The position numbers and the translations under genes are program-made. From positions 2,046,001 through 2,110,000 of the forward strand of contig NZ_CP108093.1 in assembly GCF_036188265.1 (NCBI RefSeq): a DNA stretch of 64,000 nt, given 5' to 3'. Below the pieces are notes generated by a model. The model was not told where the DNA came from. It was given only the letters and a program-made list of their open reading frames with translations, and did not search any database. Shown here in pieces: positions 35,763 to 43,506 of this stretch (its first letter is position 1; each line of letters begins with the position of its first letter). Source of the stretch: Streptomyces sp. NBC_00247. GTDB taxonomy: Bacteria; Actinomycetota; Actinomycetes; Streptomycetales; Streptomycetaceae.

Positions 35763-36006
35763 GGGGTCGTTCAGGTTTCGCGCTCCGCGAACCTGAGGAT
35801 CTGGGGAACTCACCAGGCGTCTCCAGCGGTTGTCTTCAGTACGTACCCGAGTCGAGGCGTGCGTACCTGGTGGCGTCCATCCTGCCGCAGCCCGAGTCCC
35901 GGCGGAGCACTGAGCCCCTGAGCCGGAGCGGGTGTCTACGCTGGATGGTGACAAGCCGGGCACCGCCGCCGGTTCCAGCCGGCGGCCCTACGAGCCGAGG
36001 AAACCC

Positions 36007-37500
36007 GTGAGTGACACCCCATTCGGATTCGGCCTTCCGCCGGAGGAGCCGGAGAACGGCGACGGCAAGAAGAAGGACCCCATCGAAGGTGGGCAGGGTC
36101 AGAGCGGACCGGCGAACCCGTTCGGCTTCGGTCCCGGTGCCGCCGGCGACAACCCGTTCGCGGCCATGTTCGGTTCGATGAACCCGAACGACCTGGGCGC
36201 CGCCTTCCAGCAGCTCGGCCAGATGCTGAGCTACGAGGGCGGGCCGGTGAACTGGGACATGGCCAAGCAGATCGCCCGCCAGACGGTCTCGCAGGGCACC
36301 CAGGACGGCAGCAAGGACGCGAGCGTCGGCCCCGCCGAGCGCGCGGCCGTCGACGAGGCCCTGCGGCTCGCCGACCACTGGCTGGACGGTGTGACCTCAC
36401 TGCCCTCCGGCGCGGTCACCACCGTGGCGTGGAGCCGTGCGGAGTGGGTCGAGGCGTCCCTTCCGGCGTGGCAGCAGTTGGTGGACCCGGTGGCCGAGCG
36501 CGTCGGCATGGCCATGGGCGACGTGCTGCCCGAGGAGATGCAGGCGATGGCCGGCCCGCTGATCGGCATGATGCGGTCGATGGGCGGCGCCATGTTCGGC
36601 CAGCAGATCGGGCAGGCGGTGGGCGTCCTCGCGGGCGAGGTCGTCGGTTCCACGGACATCGGGCTGCCGCTCGGTCCGGCGGGCAAGGCGGCCCTGCTCC
36701 CGCTGAACGTCGAGCGTCTCGGCAAGGACCTGAGCGTCCCGCTGGAGGAGGTGCGGCTCTACCTCGCCCTGCGCGAGGCCGCCCACCAGCGGCTCTTCGC
36801 GCACGTCCCGTGGCTGCGCTCGCACCTGTACGGCGCGGTCGAGTCCTACGCGCGCGGCATCAAGGTCGACACGTCCAAGCTGGAGGACGTCGTCGGGCAG
36901 TTCGACCCCTCGGAGCCCCAGCAGCTTCAGGACGCCCTTCAGCAGGGCATGTTCCAGCCGGAGGACACCCCGGAGCAGAAGGCCTCGCTGGCCCGTCTGG
37001 AGACGGCGCTCGCGCTGGTCGAGGGCTGGGTGGACGCGGTGGTCCACGAGGCGGCGAAGCCCCGTCTGGGCTCGGCGGACGCGCTGCGCGAGACGATGCG
37101 CCGACGCCGTGCCTCCGGCGGTCCCGCCGAGCAGACCTTCGCCACGCTCATCGGGCTGAAGCTGCGCCCGCGCCGGCTGCGGGACGCCTCGCGCCTGTGG
37201 GCCTCGCTCACGGACGCCCGGGGCGTGGAAGGCCGCGACGGCCTCTGGGAGCACCCGGACATGCTGCCGACCGCCCAGGACCTGGACGATCCGGACGGCT
37301 TCGTCCACCACGAGCAGCTGGACTTCTCCGAGCTCGACAAGATGCTCGGCGAGGCCGCGAGCGGCGGTGCCCCGTCCAAGGACCCGGCACCCGAGGACCC
37401 GGCACCCGAGGGCACCACGCCGAAGGACACTGCGGCCGGGAGCGACGGCGGGACCGACGGCAAGGACGGCTCCGACCCGAAGGGCGACACGGACCGGTGA
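36007..37500 (+). CDS. Zinc-dependent metalloprotease-like protein (DUF2342 type)
   Basis: Protein of 497 residues from GTG 36007 (VSDTPFGFGLPPEEP); GAGG lies eight bases upstream. The core contains PAWQQLVDPVAERVG, a Gly-rich FGQQIGQAVGVLAGEVVGS segment and a degenerate zinc signature LREAAHQRLFAHVPWL at about 255-270, the pattern of the actinobacterial DUF2342/zinc-protease family (Rv3195 type). The N- and C-termini are Gly/Pro/Asp-rich. Protease activity is not established. The Nudix gene overlaps its stop codon. Confidence 0.82.
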   Translation: MSDTPFGFGLPPEEPENGDGKKKDPIEGGQGQSGPANPFGFGPGAAGDNPFAAMFGSMNPNDLGAAFQQLGQMLSYEGGPVNWDMAKQIARQTVSQGTQDGSKDASVGPAERAAVDEALRLADHWLDGVTSLPSGAVTTVAWSRAEWVEASLPAWQQLVDPVAERVGMAMGDVLPEEMQAMAGPLIGMMRSMGGAMFGQQIGQAVGVLAGEVVGSTDIGLPLGPAGKAALLPLNVERLGKDLSVPLEEVRLYLALREAAHQRLFAHVPWLRSHLYGAVESYARGIKVDTSKLEDVVGQFDPSEPQQLQDALQQGMFQPEDTPEQKASLARLETALALVEGWVDAVVHEAAKPRLGSADALRETMRRRRASGGPAEQTFATLIGLKLRPRRLRDASRLWASLTDARGVEGRDGLWEHPDMLPTAQDLDDPDGFVHHEQLDFSELDKMLGEAASGGAPSKDPAPEDPAPEGTTPKDTAAGSDGGTDGKDGSDPKGDTDR

Positions 37501-38033
37501 GCCTGCACCACGACGCCGCCCTCGTGCTCAAGGCGTACGAGGGCGGCGGTCACGCCGGTCAGGCGGAGCTCCGCCAGACGTACCTCGACCATCTCGACGC
37601 CCATCCCGACGGGATGTGGAAGGCCTGCGGGGCGGGGCATCTGACCGCCAGCGCGCTGGTGCTGGACCCGGCGGCGGACAGGGTGCTGCTGACCCTGCAC
37701 AGGAAGCTCGGCATGTGGCTCCAGATGGGCGGCCACTGCGAGCCGGAGGACGCCACCCTCGCGGACGCCGCGCTGCGGGAGGCCACCGAGGAGTCCGGCA
37801 TCGACGGCCTGGTGCTGCTGGCCGGCGGCCCGGTGCGCCTGGACCGGCACCCGATCCCGGCTCCCTGCCACTGGCACCTCGACGTGCAGTACGCCGCGCT
37901 GGCCCCCGCCGGGGCCACGCAGCGGATCAGCGAGGAGTCGCTGGATCTGCGCTGGTACCCGTACGACGAGGTGGCCGGGGTCGCCGACGCCTCGGTGGTA
38001 CGGCTGATGGAAGCCGCCCGAGCGGCGCTCTGA
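37497..38033 (+). CDS. Nudix hydrolase
   Basis: Protein of 178 residues starting at a GTG that overlaps the previous stop (GTGA), so it is coupled to the zinc-protease-like gene. The Nudix helix is GGHCEPEDATLADAALREAT followed by EESG; spacing in the first half is two residues longer than the textbook box. An HWHLDVQYAALAP strand follows. The enzyme should hydrolyse a nucleoside-diphosphate-linked substrate, not predictable here. Confidence 0.87.
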   Translation: MSLHHDAALVLKAYEGGGHAGQAELRQTYLDHLDAHPDGMWKACGAGHLTASALVLDPAADRVLLTLHRKLGMWLQMGGHCEPEDATLADAALREATEESGIDGLVLLAGGPVRLDRHPIPAPCHWHLDVQYAALAPAGATQRISEESLDLRWYPYDEVAGVADASVVRLMEAARAAL

Positions 38034-38044
38034 CCCGCCCGTAC

Positions 38045-38090
38045 GCCACAGGGGCGGCCCCTCCGTCGATGGAGGGGCCGCCCCTGTGGC
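38045..38090. terminator. Perfect 20-bp terminator hairpin
   Basis: 38045-38064 pairs perfectly with 38071-38090 around GTCGAT. It lies between the Nudix gene and the convergent AIM24 gene. Confidence 0.85.
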
Positions 38091-38143
38091 GCAGCTGGGC
38101 GCGTGGTCCGTCCTGGGACGTGTCGCGGAGTCCCGGCTGTCCG

Positions 38144-38173
38144 ACGGGAATGGCCGGACACGGCCATTCCCGT
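38144..38173. terminator. Second hairpin in the convergent region
   Basis: ACGGGAATGGCCG (38144-38156) pairs with 38161-38173, three bases from the AIM24 stop codon. It probably ends the minus-strand operon. Confidence 0.7.
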
Positions 38174-38175
38174 GC

Positions 38176-38922
38176 TCAGTTCCAGGCGTTGTTCTGGTTC
38201 TGGTTCTGCGAGCCCACGCCGTACTGGCCGCGTATGCCCTGGCCGATCTGGGCGTGCTGCGGGGGCATGACCTCGCTGGGCTGGACCAGCGCGAAGCCCT
38301 CGCCGAGGAAGCTCAGCTCCCAGCCCTCGCCGGTGTTGCCCCGCCTGCGCATGACGCCCGAGGAGTGCGTCTGCGCCTGCATCTGGACCCGGAGCGAGCT
38401 TGACCAGGCGACGATGGCGTCGGCGTCGGCGTTGACGTACTTGTCCGGCGTGACCTGGAGCATCAGCGGCTGCCCCGAGGTCATCAGCGCGACCTTGCCG
38501 GAGCCGGTGATGTTGAGCTGGTACTTGCCCGTGCCGGAGATGCCGTACTGGCTGTCCACGGCGATGACCTCGGTGTGCAGCGAGGAGTCGAGCGCCAGGA
38601 CGTAGGCGCTGTCGACCGTCATCCCCGCGTGGTCGACGTCGACCACGTGGATGTACTGCGCGAGGTTGGCGAAGTACACGGTGCCCTGGCCCGTGCAGCG
38701 CATCAGGTCGAGACCCTCGCCCGTGCGGGCCCGGGCGTTGCGCTGGGAACTCGACTGGTACTCGCCGTCGAACTCCATCAGCCCCTGGTAGGCGACCATG
38801 GCGCCCTTGCGGGCGAGCACGGCGTCGCTGCCCGTCAGGGAGACCCGCAGCAACTGCGGGTTCTGAACGGTGTACCGCTCCGAGGACTGCTGCTCGGTGT
38901 GGGCGAAAAGCGGACTCTGCAT
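38176..38922 (-). CDS. AIM24-family protein (third gene of TerD-AIM24 operon)
   Basis: Protein of 248 residues of the AIM24 beta-sandwich family (domain about 15-225). Typical segments are NPQLLRVSLTGSDAVLARKGAMVAYQGLMEF, LDLMRCTGQGTVYFANLAQYIHVV and a C-terminal GEGFALVQPSEV. A short Gln/Asn-rich tail ends the protein. AIM24-type proteins occur in bacteria and mitochondria; the bacterial function is unknown. It starts 17 bp after the second AIM24 gene, so all three genes form one operon. Confidence 0.88.
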   Translation of the reverse strand: MQSPLFAHTEQQSSERYTVQNPQLLRVSLTGSDAVLARKGAMVAYQGLMEFDGEYQSSSQRNARARTGEGLDLMRCTGQGTVYFANLAQYIHVVDVDHAGMTVDSAYVLALDSSLHTEVIAVDSQYGISGTGKYQLNITGSGKVALMTSGQPLMLQVTPDKYVNADADAIVAWSSSLRVQMQAQTHSSGVMRRRGNTGEGWELSFLGEGFALVQPSEVMPPQHAQIGQGIRGQYGVGSQNQNQNNAWN

Positions 38923-38939
38923 GGTGTCTCTCCCTCCCT

Positions 38940-39620
38940 TCAGGACCGGACGCGGAGGCGGTCGGTGCTGTCCTCGCTCGGCTGGACGACGACGATGCCC
39001 TGGCCGGAGAAGGCCATCTGGTACGCCTCGCCGCTGCCGCGCCCGATGAGCGCGCTCGCCTTGAAGCTCCGCTTGCCCTTGATCTTGAGGTTCGGCGACC
39101 AGGCGACGAGGGCGTCCGGGTCGACGTACGTCTCGTCCTCGCCCCGGCCGCAGTCGACCACGATCGGGGTGCCCCGGGAGGTGATGGCCACCCATCCGGT
39201 GCCTTCCACGACGACGTTCCACAGGCCCTGGCCGGCGAACTTCGCCATCCCCTTGACCCGCTCCACGCCCCAGCCCAGGTGGGCGTCGAAGGCGAGGAGG
39301 TTGGTGCCGTTGACCGAGATCGACTCGTTGTTGAGGTTGATGACGACCACGTCGGCGCCGTAGTCGGCGAGGTAGAGCAGGCCGTCGCCGGAGCACTTCA
39401 TGACGGGGGTGCCCTCGCCGGTGACCCACTGGGAGGCGATCTGCCGGACGGCGGGCGGGTTGGGTTCGTACTGGATGAAGCCTTCGTAGGCCACCATCGA
39501 ACCCGTACGGGCGTAGAGGTCCTGGCCGGTGGCCATCGCCACCTTGAGCATCGAGTGGCCGTGGTTCTCCATCCGCGCGGTGACGGGGGTCGGGGCGTAG
39601 GCCGCGAGTTGCTGGTTCAT
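38940..39620 (-). CDS. AIM24-family protein (second gene of operon)
   Basis: Protein of 226 residues, almost entirely one AIM24 domain: MLKVAMATGQDLYARTGSMVAYEGFIQYE, PVMKCSGDGLLYLADYGADV, VNGTNLLAFDAHLGWGVERVKG and FSGQGIVVVQPSED. It is paralogous to the neighbouring gene and to the C-terminal half of the upstream gene. It starts 11 bp downstream of the TerD-AIM24 fusion gene. No signal peptide is seen, so it is probably cytoplasmic. Confidence 0.88.
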   Translation of the reverse strand: MNQQLAAYAPTPVTARMENHGHSMLKVAMATGQDLYARTGSMVAYEGFIQYEPNPPAVRQIASQWVTGEGTPVMKCSGDGLLYLADYGADVVVINLNNESISVNGTNLLAFDAHLGWGVERVKGMAKFAGQGLWNVVVEGTGWVAITSRGTPIVVDCGRGEDETYVDPDALVAWSPNLKIKGKRSFKASALIGRGSGEAYQMAFSGQGIVVVQPSEDSTDRLRVRS

Positions 39621-39631
39621 GGCAGGCTCCC

Positions 39632-41233
39632 TCAGACCTCGTAGGGCTGGACGACGATGAAGTTGCCGGGGGCTCCCCGGAACTGGAGGTTCACGGTCTC
39701 CCCGCTGTGGCCGGGGTACGCGTTGCGGCGCAGCCGGACCTGGCTGGAGATGATGACCTGGGCGGCCGACGACCAGGCGACGACGGCGTTGCAGTCGGCG
39801 AAGGTGGTCGGGGTGACCGGCAGGACGACCGGCACACCGTGCGTCTTGACGACCACGGTGCCGGTGCCCTGGAACTGCATGGTGAACAGGGCTCCGCCGG
39901 GGATGCCGTGGCCCTCCACCCTGCGGACCTCGTACTGGAGTGATTCGTCGAAGGCCAGGACGTTCTCCGCGGAGACGCAGATGCCGTCGCCCTGGAGCTC
40001 GATGGGGTGCAGGTGGGCACCCTCCTCGGCGAGGAAGACCTGGCCGCGGCCGGTACAGCGCATGAGCTGCATCTCCTGGCCGGTGGCGTTGCCCACGACC
40101 CGGCCGGTGAAGCCGGCGCCCTTGTAACCGAAGTCGACCTTGCCCTGGTACATCACCATGCTGCCCTGACGGGCCAGCACGGGGTTGCCTCCGAGGGTGA
40201 GATCGACCCGCATGAGCTGCTGGTTCTGCGGGGTCCAGCGCTGTCCGGTCGGCTTCTCCTTGTACGGCTGGAGTGCCGCCGCGAGTCCGGCGCCGGCCGC
40301 CGGGGCGCCTTGCGGCACTCCCTGCGGGAGACCGCCGGGCTGCTGGCCGAAGGGTGCCTGCGGCGGCTGGCCGAACTGCTGCGGGGGCTGCTGGCCGAAC
40401 TGCGGCTGCCCGTAGGCCTGCGGGGGCTGCTGGCCGTACGGCGGGCCGGCCTGGCCCGGGACCTGCCCGAACTGCGGCTGCTGCGGCGGCTGGCCGTACG
40501 GGGCGGGGGCCTGCGGTGCGACCGGGGCGGCGATCGTGGGCGCCGCGTGCAGCGGCTGCGCGGGGGCCGCCGGCGCTCCGAACGACGGCGCGGGCTGCGG
40601 CGGCGCCTGGGAAGCGGCGGGCGCGCCGAAGGCCGGCGGCGCGGACGCCTGGGCCGGCGGCGCGAAGGAGGGTGCGCCCTGCTGCGCGGCGGCAGGCGCT
40701 TCCTCCTCGGCGACCTCGCCGCCGAAGTTGCGCAGGAGCGCGTCGAGCCCGCCGTCGAATCCCTGTCCGACCGCGGCGAACCGCCAGACGTCCTTCAGAT
40801 AGAAGTCCCCGAGCATCACCGCGCGTTCGGTGGTGAATTCGGAGCCGGTGAAGGCGTACCGCACCACTTCCTCACCGCCCGCGACGATCCGGATGTATCC
40901 GGGGCCGACCTGGGACATCTGGCCGGCGCCGTCGACGGTCGCCGTGAACGACAGCTTGTGGATGTTGGCCGGAATACGATCCAACGTCACCCGGAACGAC
41001 TCGGTGTCACCGGACTGCGCGCCGAGCAGCTGAATGGACTCCTCGGGCGATTTCGGCTGATTGAAGAAGATGAAATACCGGTCGTCCGACAGCTGTTCGT
41101 CGGCGTCGAGGCCGAAGCAGCTGATGTCGAAGGTCAGCCCCGGGCCTGCGATCTGCACACCTACGTACAGATCCGTCCCTGACGTGAGATCACTGATCTT
41201 GGCCTTGTGGCCGCGTTGGAATTCCCTGGCCAT
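39632..41233 (-). CDS. TerD-AIM24 fusion protein
   Basis: Protein of 533 residues. Residues 1-175 are a TerD domain: DLYVGVQIAGPGLTFDISCFGLDAD, DDRYFIFFNQPKSPEESIQLLG and VVRYAFTGSEFTTERAVMLGDFYLKDVWRFAAVGQGFDGG. Residues about 180-318 are a Pro/Gln/Ala-rich linker with many QPPQ and FGQ repeats. Residues about 319-533 form an AIM24 domain (QQLMRVDLTLGGNPVLARQGS onward). TerD proteins bind calcium and act in tellurite and phage resistance or stress. This fusion is the first gene of a three-gene operon with two AIM24 paralogues. Exact role unknown. Confidence 0.9.
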   Translation of the reverse strand: MAREFQRGHKAKISDLTSGTDLYVGVQIAGPGLTFDISCFGLDADEQLSDDRYFIFFNQPKSPEESIQLLGAQSGDTESFRVTLDRIPANIHKLSFTATVDGAGQMSQVGPGYIRIVAGGEEVVRYAFTGSEFTTERAVMLGDFYLKDVWRFAAVGQGFDGGLDALLRNFGGEVAEEEAPAAAQQGAPSFAPPAQASAPPAFGAPAASQAPPQPAPSFGAPAAPAQPLHAAPTIAAPVAPQAPAPYGQPPQQPQFGQVPGQAGPPYGQQPPQAYGQPQFGQQPPQQFGQPPQAPFGQQPGGLPQGVPQGAPAAGAGLAAALQPYKEKPTGQRWTPQNQQLMRVDLTLGGNPVLARQGSMVMYQGKVDFGYKGAGFTGRVVGNATGQEMQLMRCTGRGQVFLAEEGAHLHPIELQGDGICVSAENVLAFDESLQYEVRRVEGHGIPGGALFTMQFQGTGTVVVKTHGVPVVLPVTPTTFADCNAVVAWSSAAQVIISSQVRLRRNAYPGHSGETVNLQFRGAPGNFIVVQPYEV

Positions 41234-41276
41234 GCGTAACGACCGTCCCCCATCCCGAATGTGAATGCGTCGCGTC

Positions 41277-41307
41277 AGGCTATCCGCAAACTACGACATT
41301 GAGCCAA
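41277..41307 (-). promoter_or_regulatory. Possible promoter of the TerD-AIM24 operon
   Basis: On the minus strand TTGGCT (41307-41302) and TAGCCT (41282-41277) are 19 bp apart, 44 bp upstream of the start codon. Spacing is slightly long. Confidence 0.45.
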
Positions 41308-41340
41308 GTCGGTACACACTCGGTACAGAGTCACCGATCG

Positions 41341-41961
41341 TCACTCCTCCCGCGCGGTGGGCAGATGCGGCAACCGGTCCACCGCCACCACGCCTTCGAG
41401 GTACCCCCGGGCCCGCTCGGTACGCGGATAGGCCTCCAGCAGGCGCCAGAAGTCGGGCCCGTGTCCGGGCACGAGCAGGTGGGCGAGTTCGTGGACGAGT
41501 ACGTAGTCGACCACGTACTCCGGCATCCCCTGCAGCCGGTGCGAGAGGCGGATGCTGCCCTCGGCGGGCGTGCACGAGCCCCAGCGGGTGTTCTGGTTGG
41601 TGACCCACCGCACCGAAGCCGGCCGGGCCCGGCCTCCGAGGTACTGGGCGGAGAGGCTCGCGGCCCGCTCCACGAGCGCGCCGTCGCCGAGCACCCGGCG
41701 GCTCTCCTGGGCTGCCAGTTTGTCCAGCATCACCCCGACCCATCGGCGCTCCTCGGCCTCGGACATCCGGGCGGGGATGAGCACGATCGTGCGGTCGCCC
41801 TCGCGGTAGGCGGAGACCGTCCTGCGGCGCCGGTCGCTCCTGCGCACCTCCACGGCGCTCGTCGCGGCCGGGCGGATCGGGCGGGTGGCACCGCGCTGCG
41901 GTACAGCGGCGGAGCGCGCGGGAATCTCCCCGGCGAGGCCGGGTGACGGATCGGCGGGCAC
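41341..41961 (-). CDS. YgjP/SprT-like zinc metallopeptidase
   Basis: Protein of 206 residues from a GTG start. The metal site is VDYVLVHELAHLLVPGHGPDFW, with His157 and His161 of HELAH and a third histidine at 167. The upstream VRWVTNQNTRWGSCTPAEGSIRLSHRL block is diagnostic for the YgjP-like (DUF45/M48-related) family. The first 35 residues are variable. It is probably a cytoplasmic peptidase of unknown target; family members are often linked to DNA-repair systems. It is upstream of the TerD-AIM24 operon with a 107-bp gap. Confidence 0.88.
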   Translation of the reverse strand: MPADPSPGLAGEIPARSAAVPQRGATRPIRPAATSAVEVRRSDRRRRTVSAYREGDRTIVLIPARMSEAEERRWVGVMLDKLAAQESRRVLGDGALVERAASLSAQYLGGRARPASVRWVTNQNTRWGSCTPAEGSIRLSHRLQGMPEYVVDYVLVHELAHLLVPGHGPDFWRLLEAYPRTERARGYLEGVVAVDRLPHLPTAREE

Positions 41962-42150
41962 GCCTCGACGTTACCCGCTGTTCCCGGCAGAAGTACCGCC
42001 TCCCCTGCGGTTCCTCTCCGATCCCCGCAGGAAGCACACCATTTGAACGACTAATTCCCTCCCTTGTGGATAACTTTCGGCGGGTTTCGGGCTCCGACGA
42101 CATTCTGTGAGCGGAGGGAGACCGGAGGAGTCCGGCCCGACGCTCCGCCG

Positions 42151-42177
42151 TATCCGCCGTATCCGCCGTATCCGCCG
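42151..42177. repeat. 9-bp tandem repeat, three copies
   Basis: TATCCGCCG is repeated exactly three times at 42151, 42160 and 42169. Confidence 0.95.
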
Positions 42178-42218
42178 ACGAGCCGTATCGGGTCGCCGGC
42201 CGCATCCGTCGTCAACCA

Positions 42219-42258
42219 CGTCCGTGAACTGCCTCGTCCGTGAACTGCCACGTCCGTG
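42219..42258. repeat. 16-bp tandem repeat upstream of the E1-like gene
   Basis: CGTCCGTGAACTGCC begins at 42219 and 42235, and a third partial copy (CGTCCGTG) begins at 42251; the period is 16 bp. It lies 40-80 bp before the start codon and may bind a regulator. Confidence 0.85.
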
Positions 42259-42300
42259 GCCGACCGCGGAAGAGCGGCCCGACCGTAAAGGGAGAAAGAG

Positions 42301-43443
42301 ATGCATCCGATGCTGAAGCCCGCACTGCGCCGCGCTTGGCGTGGACGGAGCACCGTGCAATTCGGGGTCACTCCCGCGCACGCGGTCACCTTCGGTCCTC
42401 TGGATATCGCCACGGGAAGTTTCCTGGAGCTGCTCGACGGCACCCGGGGGCTGCCCCTGCTGAAGGAGGAGGCCCGCTCCCTGGATCTGGCGGAGCGCCA
42501 TGTGGACGTGCTCGTCGAGCGGCTGGCGGGCGCAGGCCTCTTGGACGACCCCCACGCGGGTGGCGCGGAGGCTGCGGCCCTACGCCGCCGGGCCGATGTC
42601 CTGGACCGCCAGCGCCCGGACGCGGCCTCACTCTCCCTGGTGCATCCCGAACCGGGGAGCGCGGTCCGCCGGCTCGCCGCGCGGCGGGCGATGCGCGTAC
42701 AGGTCCGGGGCGCAGGCCGGGTCGGTGCGGCGATCGCGGCCCTGCTCTCGGGTTCGGGGGTGGGCCGGGTGGACGTGCTGGACGGTGGTCTGACGGAGCC
42801 GTGGGACGTGGCACCCGGCGGCCTCCCGCCCTCGGCGGTCGGGGAGCGCCGCGATGTCTCGGCCCGTCGGCTCGTGCGCCGGTCGGCCGCCGGAGCCGCC
42901 CCGCGCACGACGGAGGCGGACGTAGGGCCGGAGGGCGGCGGCCCCGGCCTCTCCTTGGTCGTGGTCGCCCCGCGCGACGGACTCGCGGTGTACGCCCCCG
43001 ACCCGGGGACGGCCGAACCATGGATCTCCTCGGGCACCCCCCACCTGTACGCGGGAGTGATCGAAGCCACCGGGGTGGTGGGCCCGCTGGTGCTGCCCGG
43101 AGGCACGGGATGCGCGGGCTGTCTGGGCCTGCACCGGGCGGACCAAGACGCGCAGTGGCCTCGCATGGTGGCGCAGTGGCGGACCGGACGGCGGGGGGCG
43201 GTACCCGCCTGCGACCTCGCGCTGTCGGCAGCGGTGGCCGGGCTCGCCGCCTCGCACGCCCTGTCTTTTCTGGACGGTGAACTGCCGGCGATCACGGGCT
43301 CCCGGTGGGAAGCCGCGCTTCCCCTCATGGAGTGGCGCGGCGAACGAATCGCTCCCCACCAGGCGTGTGTGTGCGGCGCCGCTCGCACCACCGGGGCGCT
43401 TTCCCCCGCCTCGGGCCCGGCGCGCGACACAATGGCCGGGTGA
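42301..43443 (+). CDS. Orphan E1/ThiF-like protein with TOMM-cyclodehydratase character
   Basis: Protein of 380 residues. Residues about 18-85 resemble a winged-helix/RiPP-recognition-like module. A nucleotide-binding Rossmann motif VQVRGAGRVGAAIAALL follows at 133-149, with the acidic strand VDVLDGG. The C-terminal half has GPLVLPGGTGCAGCLGLHRA (Cys271, Cys274) and ACVCGA (Cys356, Cys358), a zinc-type Cys4 set found in E1-like TOMM cyclodehydratase partner proteins. No YcaO, dehydrogenase or precursor gene is nearby, so a RiPP pathway is not indicated. The next gene is an ABC1 kinase. Confidence 0.75.
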   Translation: MHPMLKPALRRAWRGRSTVQFGVTPAHAVTFGPLDIATGSFLELLDGTRGLPLLKEEARSLDLAERHVDVLVERLAGAGLLDDPHAGGAEAAALRRRADVLDRQRPDAASLSLVHPEPGSAVRRLAARRAMRVQVRGAGRVGAAIAALLSGSGVGRVDVLDGGLTEPWDVAPGGLPPSAVGERRDVSARRLVRRSAAGAAPRTTEADVGPEGGGPGLSLVVVAPRDGLAVYAPDPGTAEPWISSGTPHLYAGVIEATGVVGPLVLPGGTGCAGCLGLHRADQDAQWPRMVAQWRTGRRGAVPACDLALSAAVAGLAASHALSFLDGELPAITGSRWEAALPLMEWRGERIAPHQACVCGAARTTGALSPASGPARDTMAG

Positions 43444-43506
43444 CCGCCATCGCCGGATCGATGCGAAGGGCGCACCGGCACCGCAGTTCACGAACTGGAG
43501 GAGCAC

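Larger units (their letters stand above)
41962..42300. other. Intergenic region with short tandem repeats (divergent promoters)
   Basis: About 340 bp lie between the divergent YgjP and E1-like genes. It holds two repeat clusters (42151-42177 and 42219-42258) but no convincing gene. A GAAAG-containing Shine-Dalgarno-like AAAGGGAGAAAGAG (ending about 42299) precedes the E1-like gene. Confidence 0.7.

Noticed and set aside
42107..42316. Short frame with RRI repeats (and GGY repeats on the other strand) considered as a RiPP precursor for the E1-like protein
   Set aside because: The repeats arise from exact 9-bp DNA repeats. There is no ribosome site, and the frame overlaps the start of the E1-like gene.
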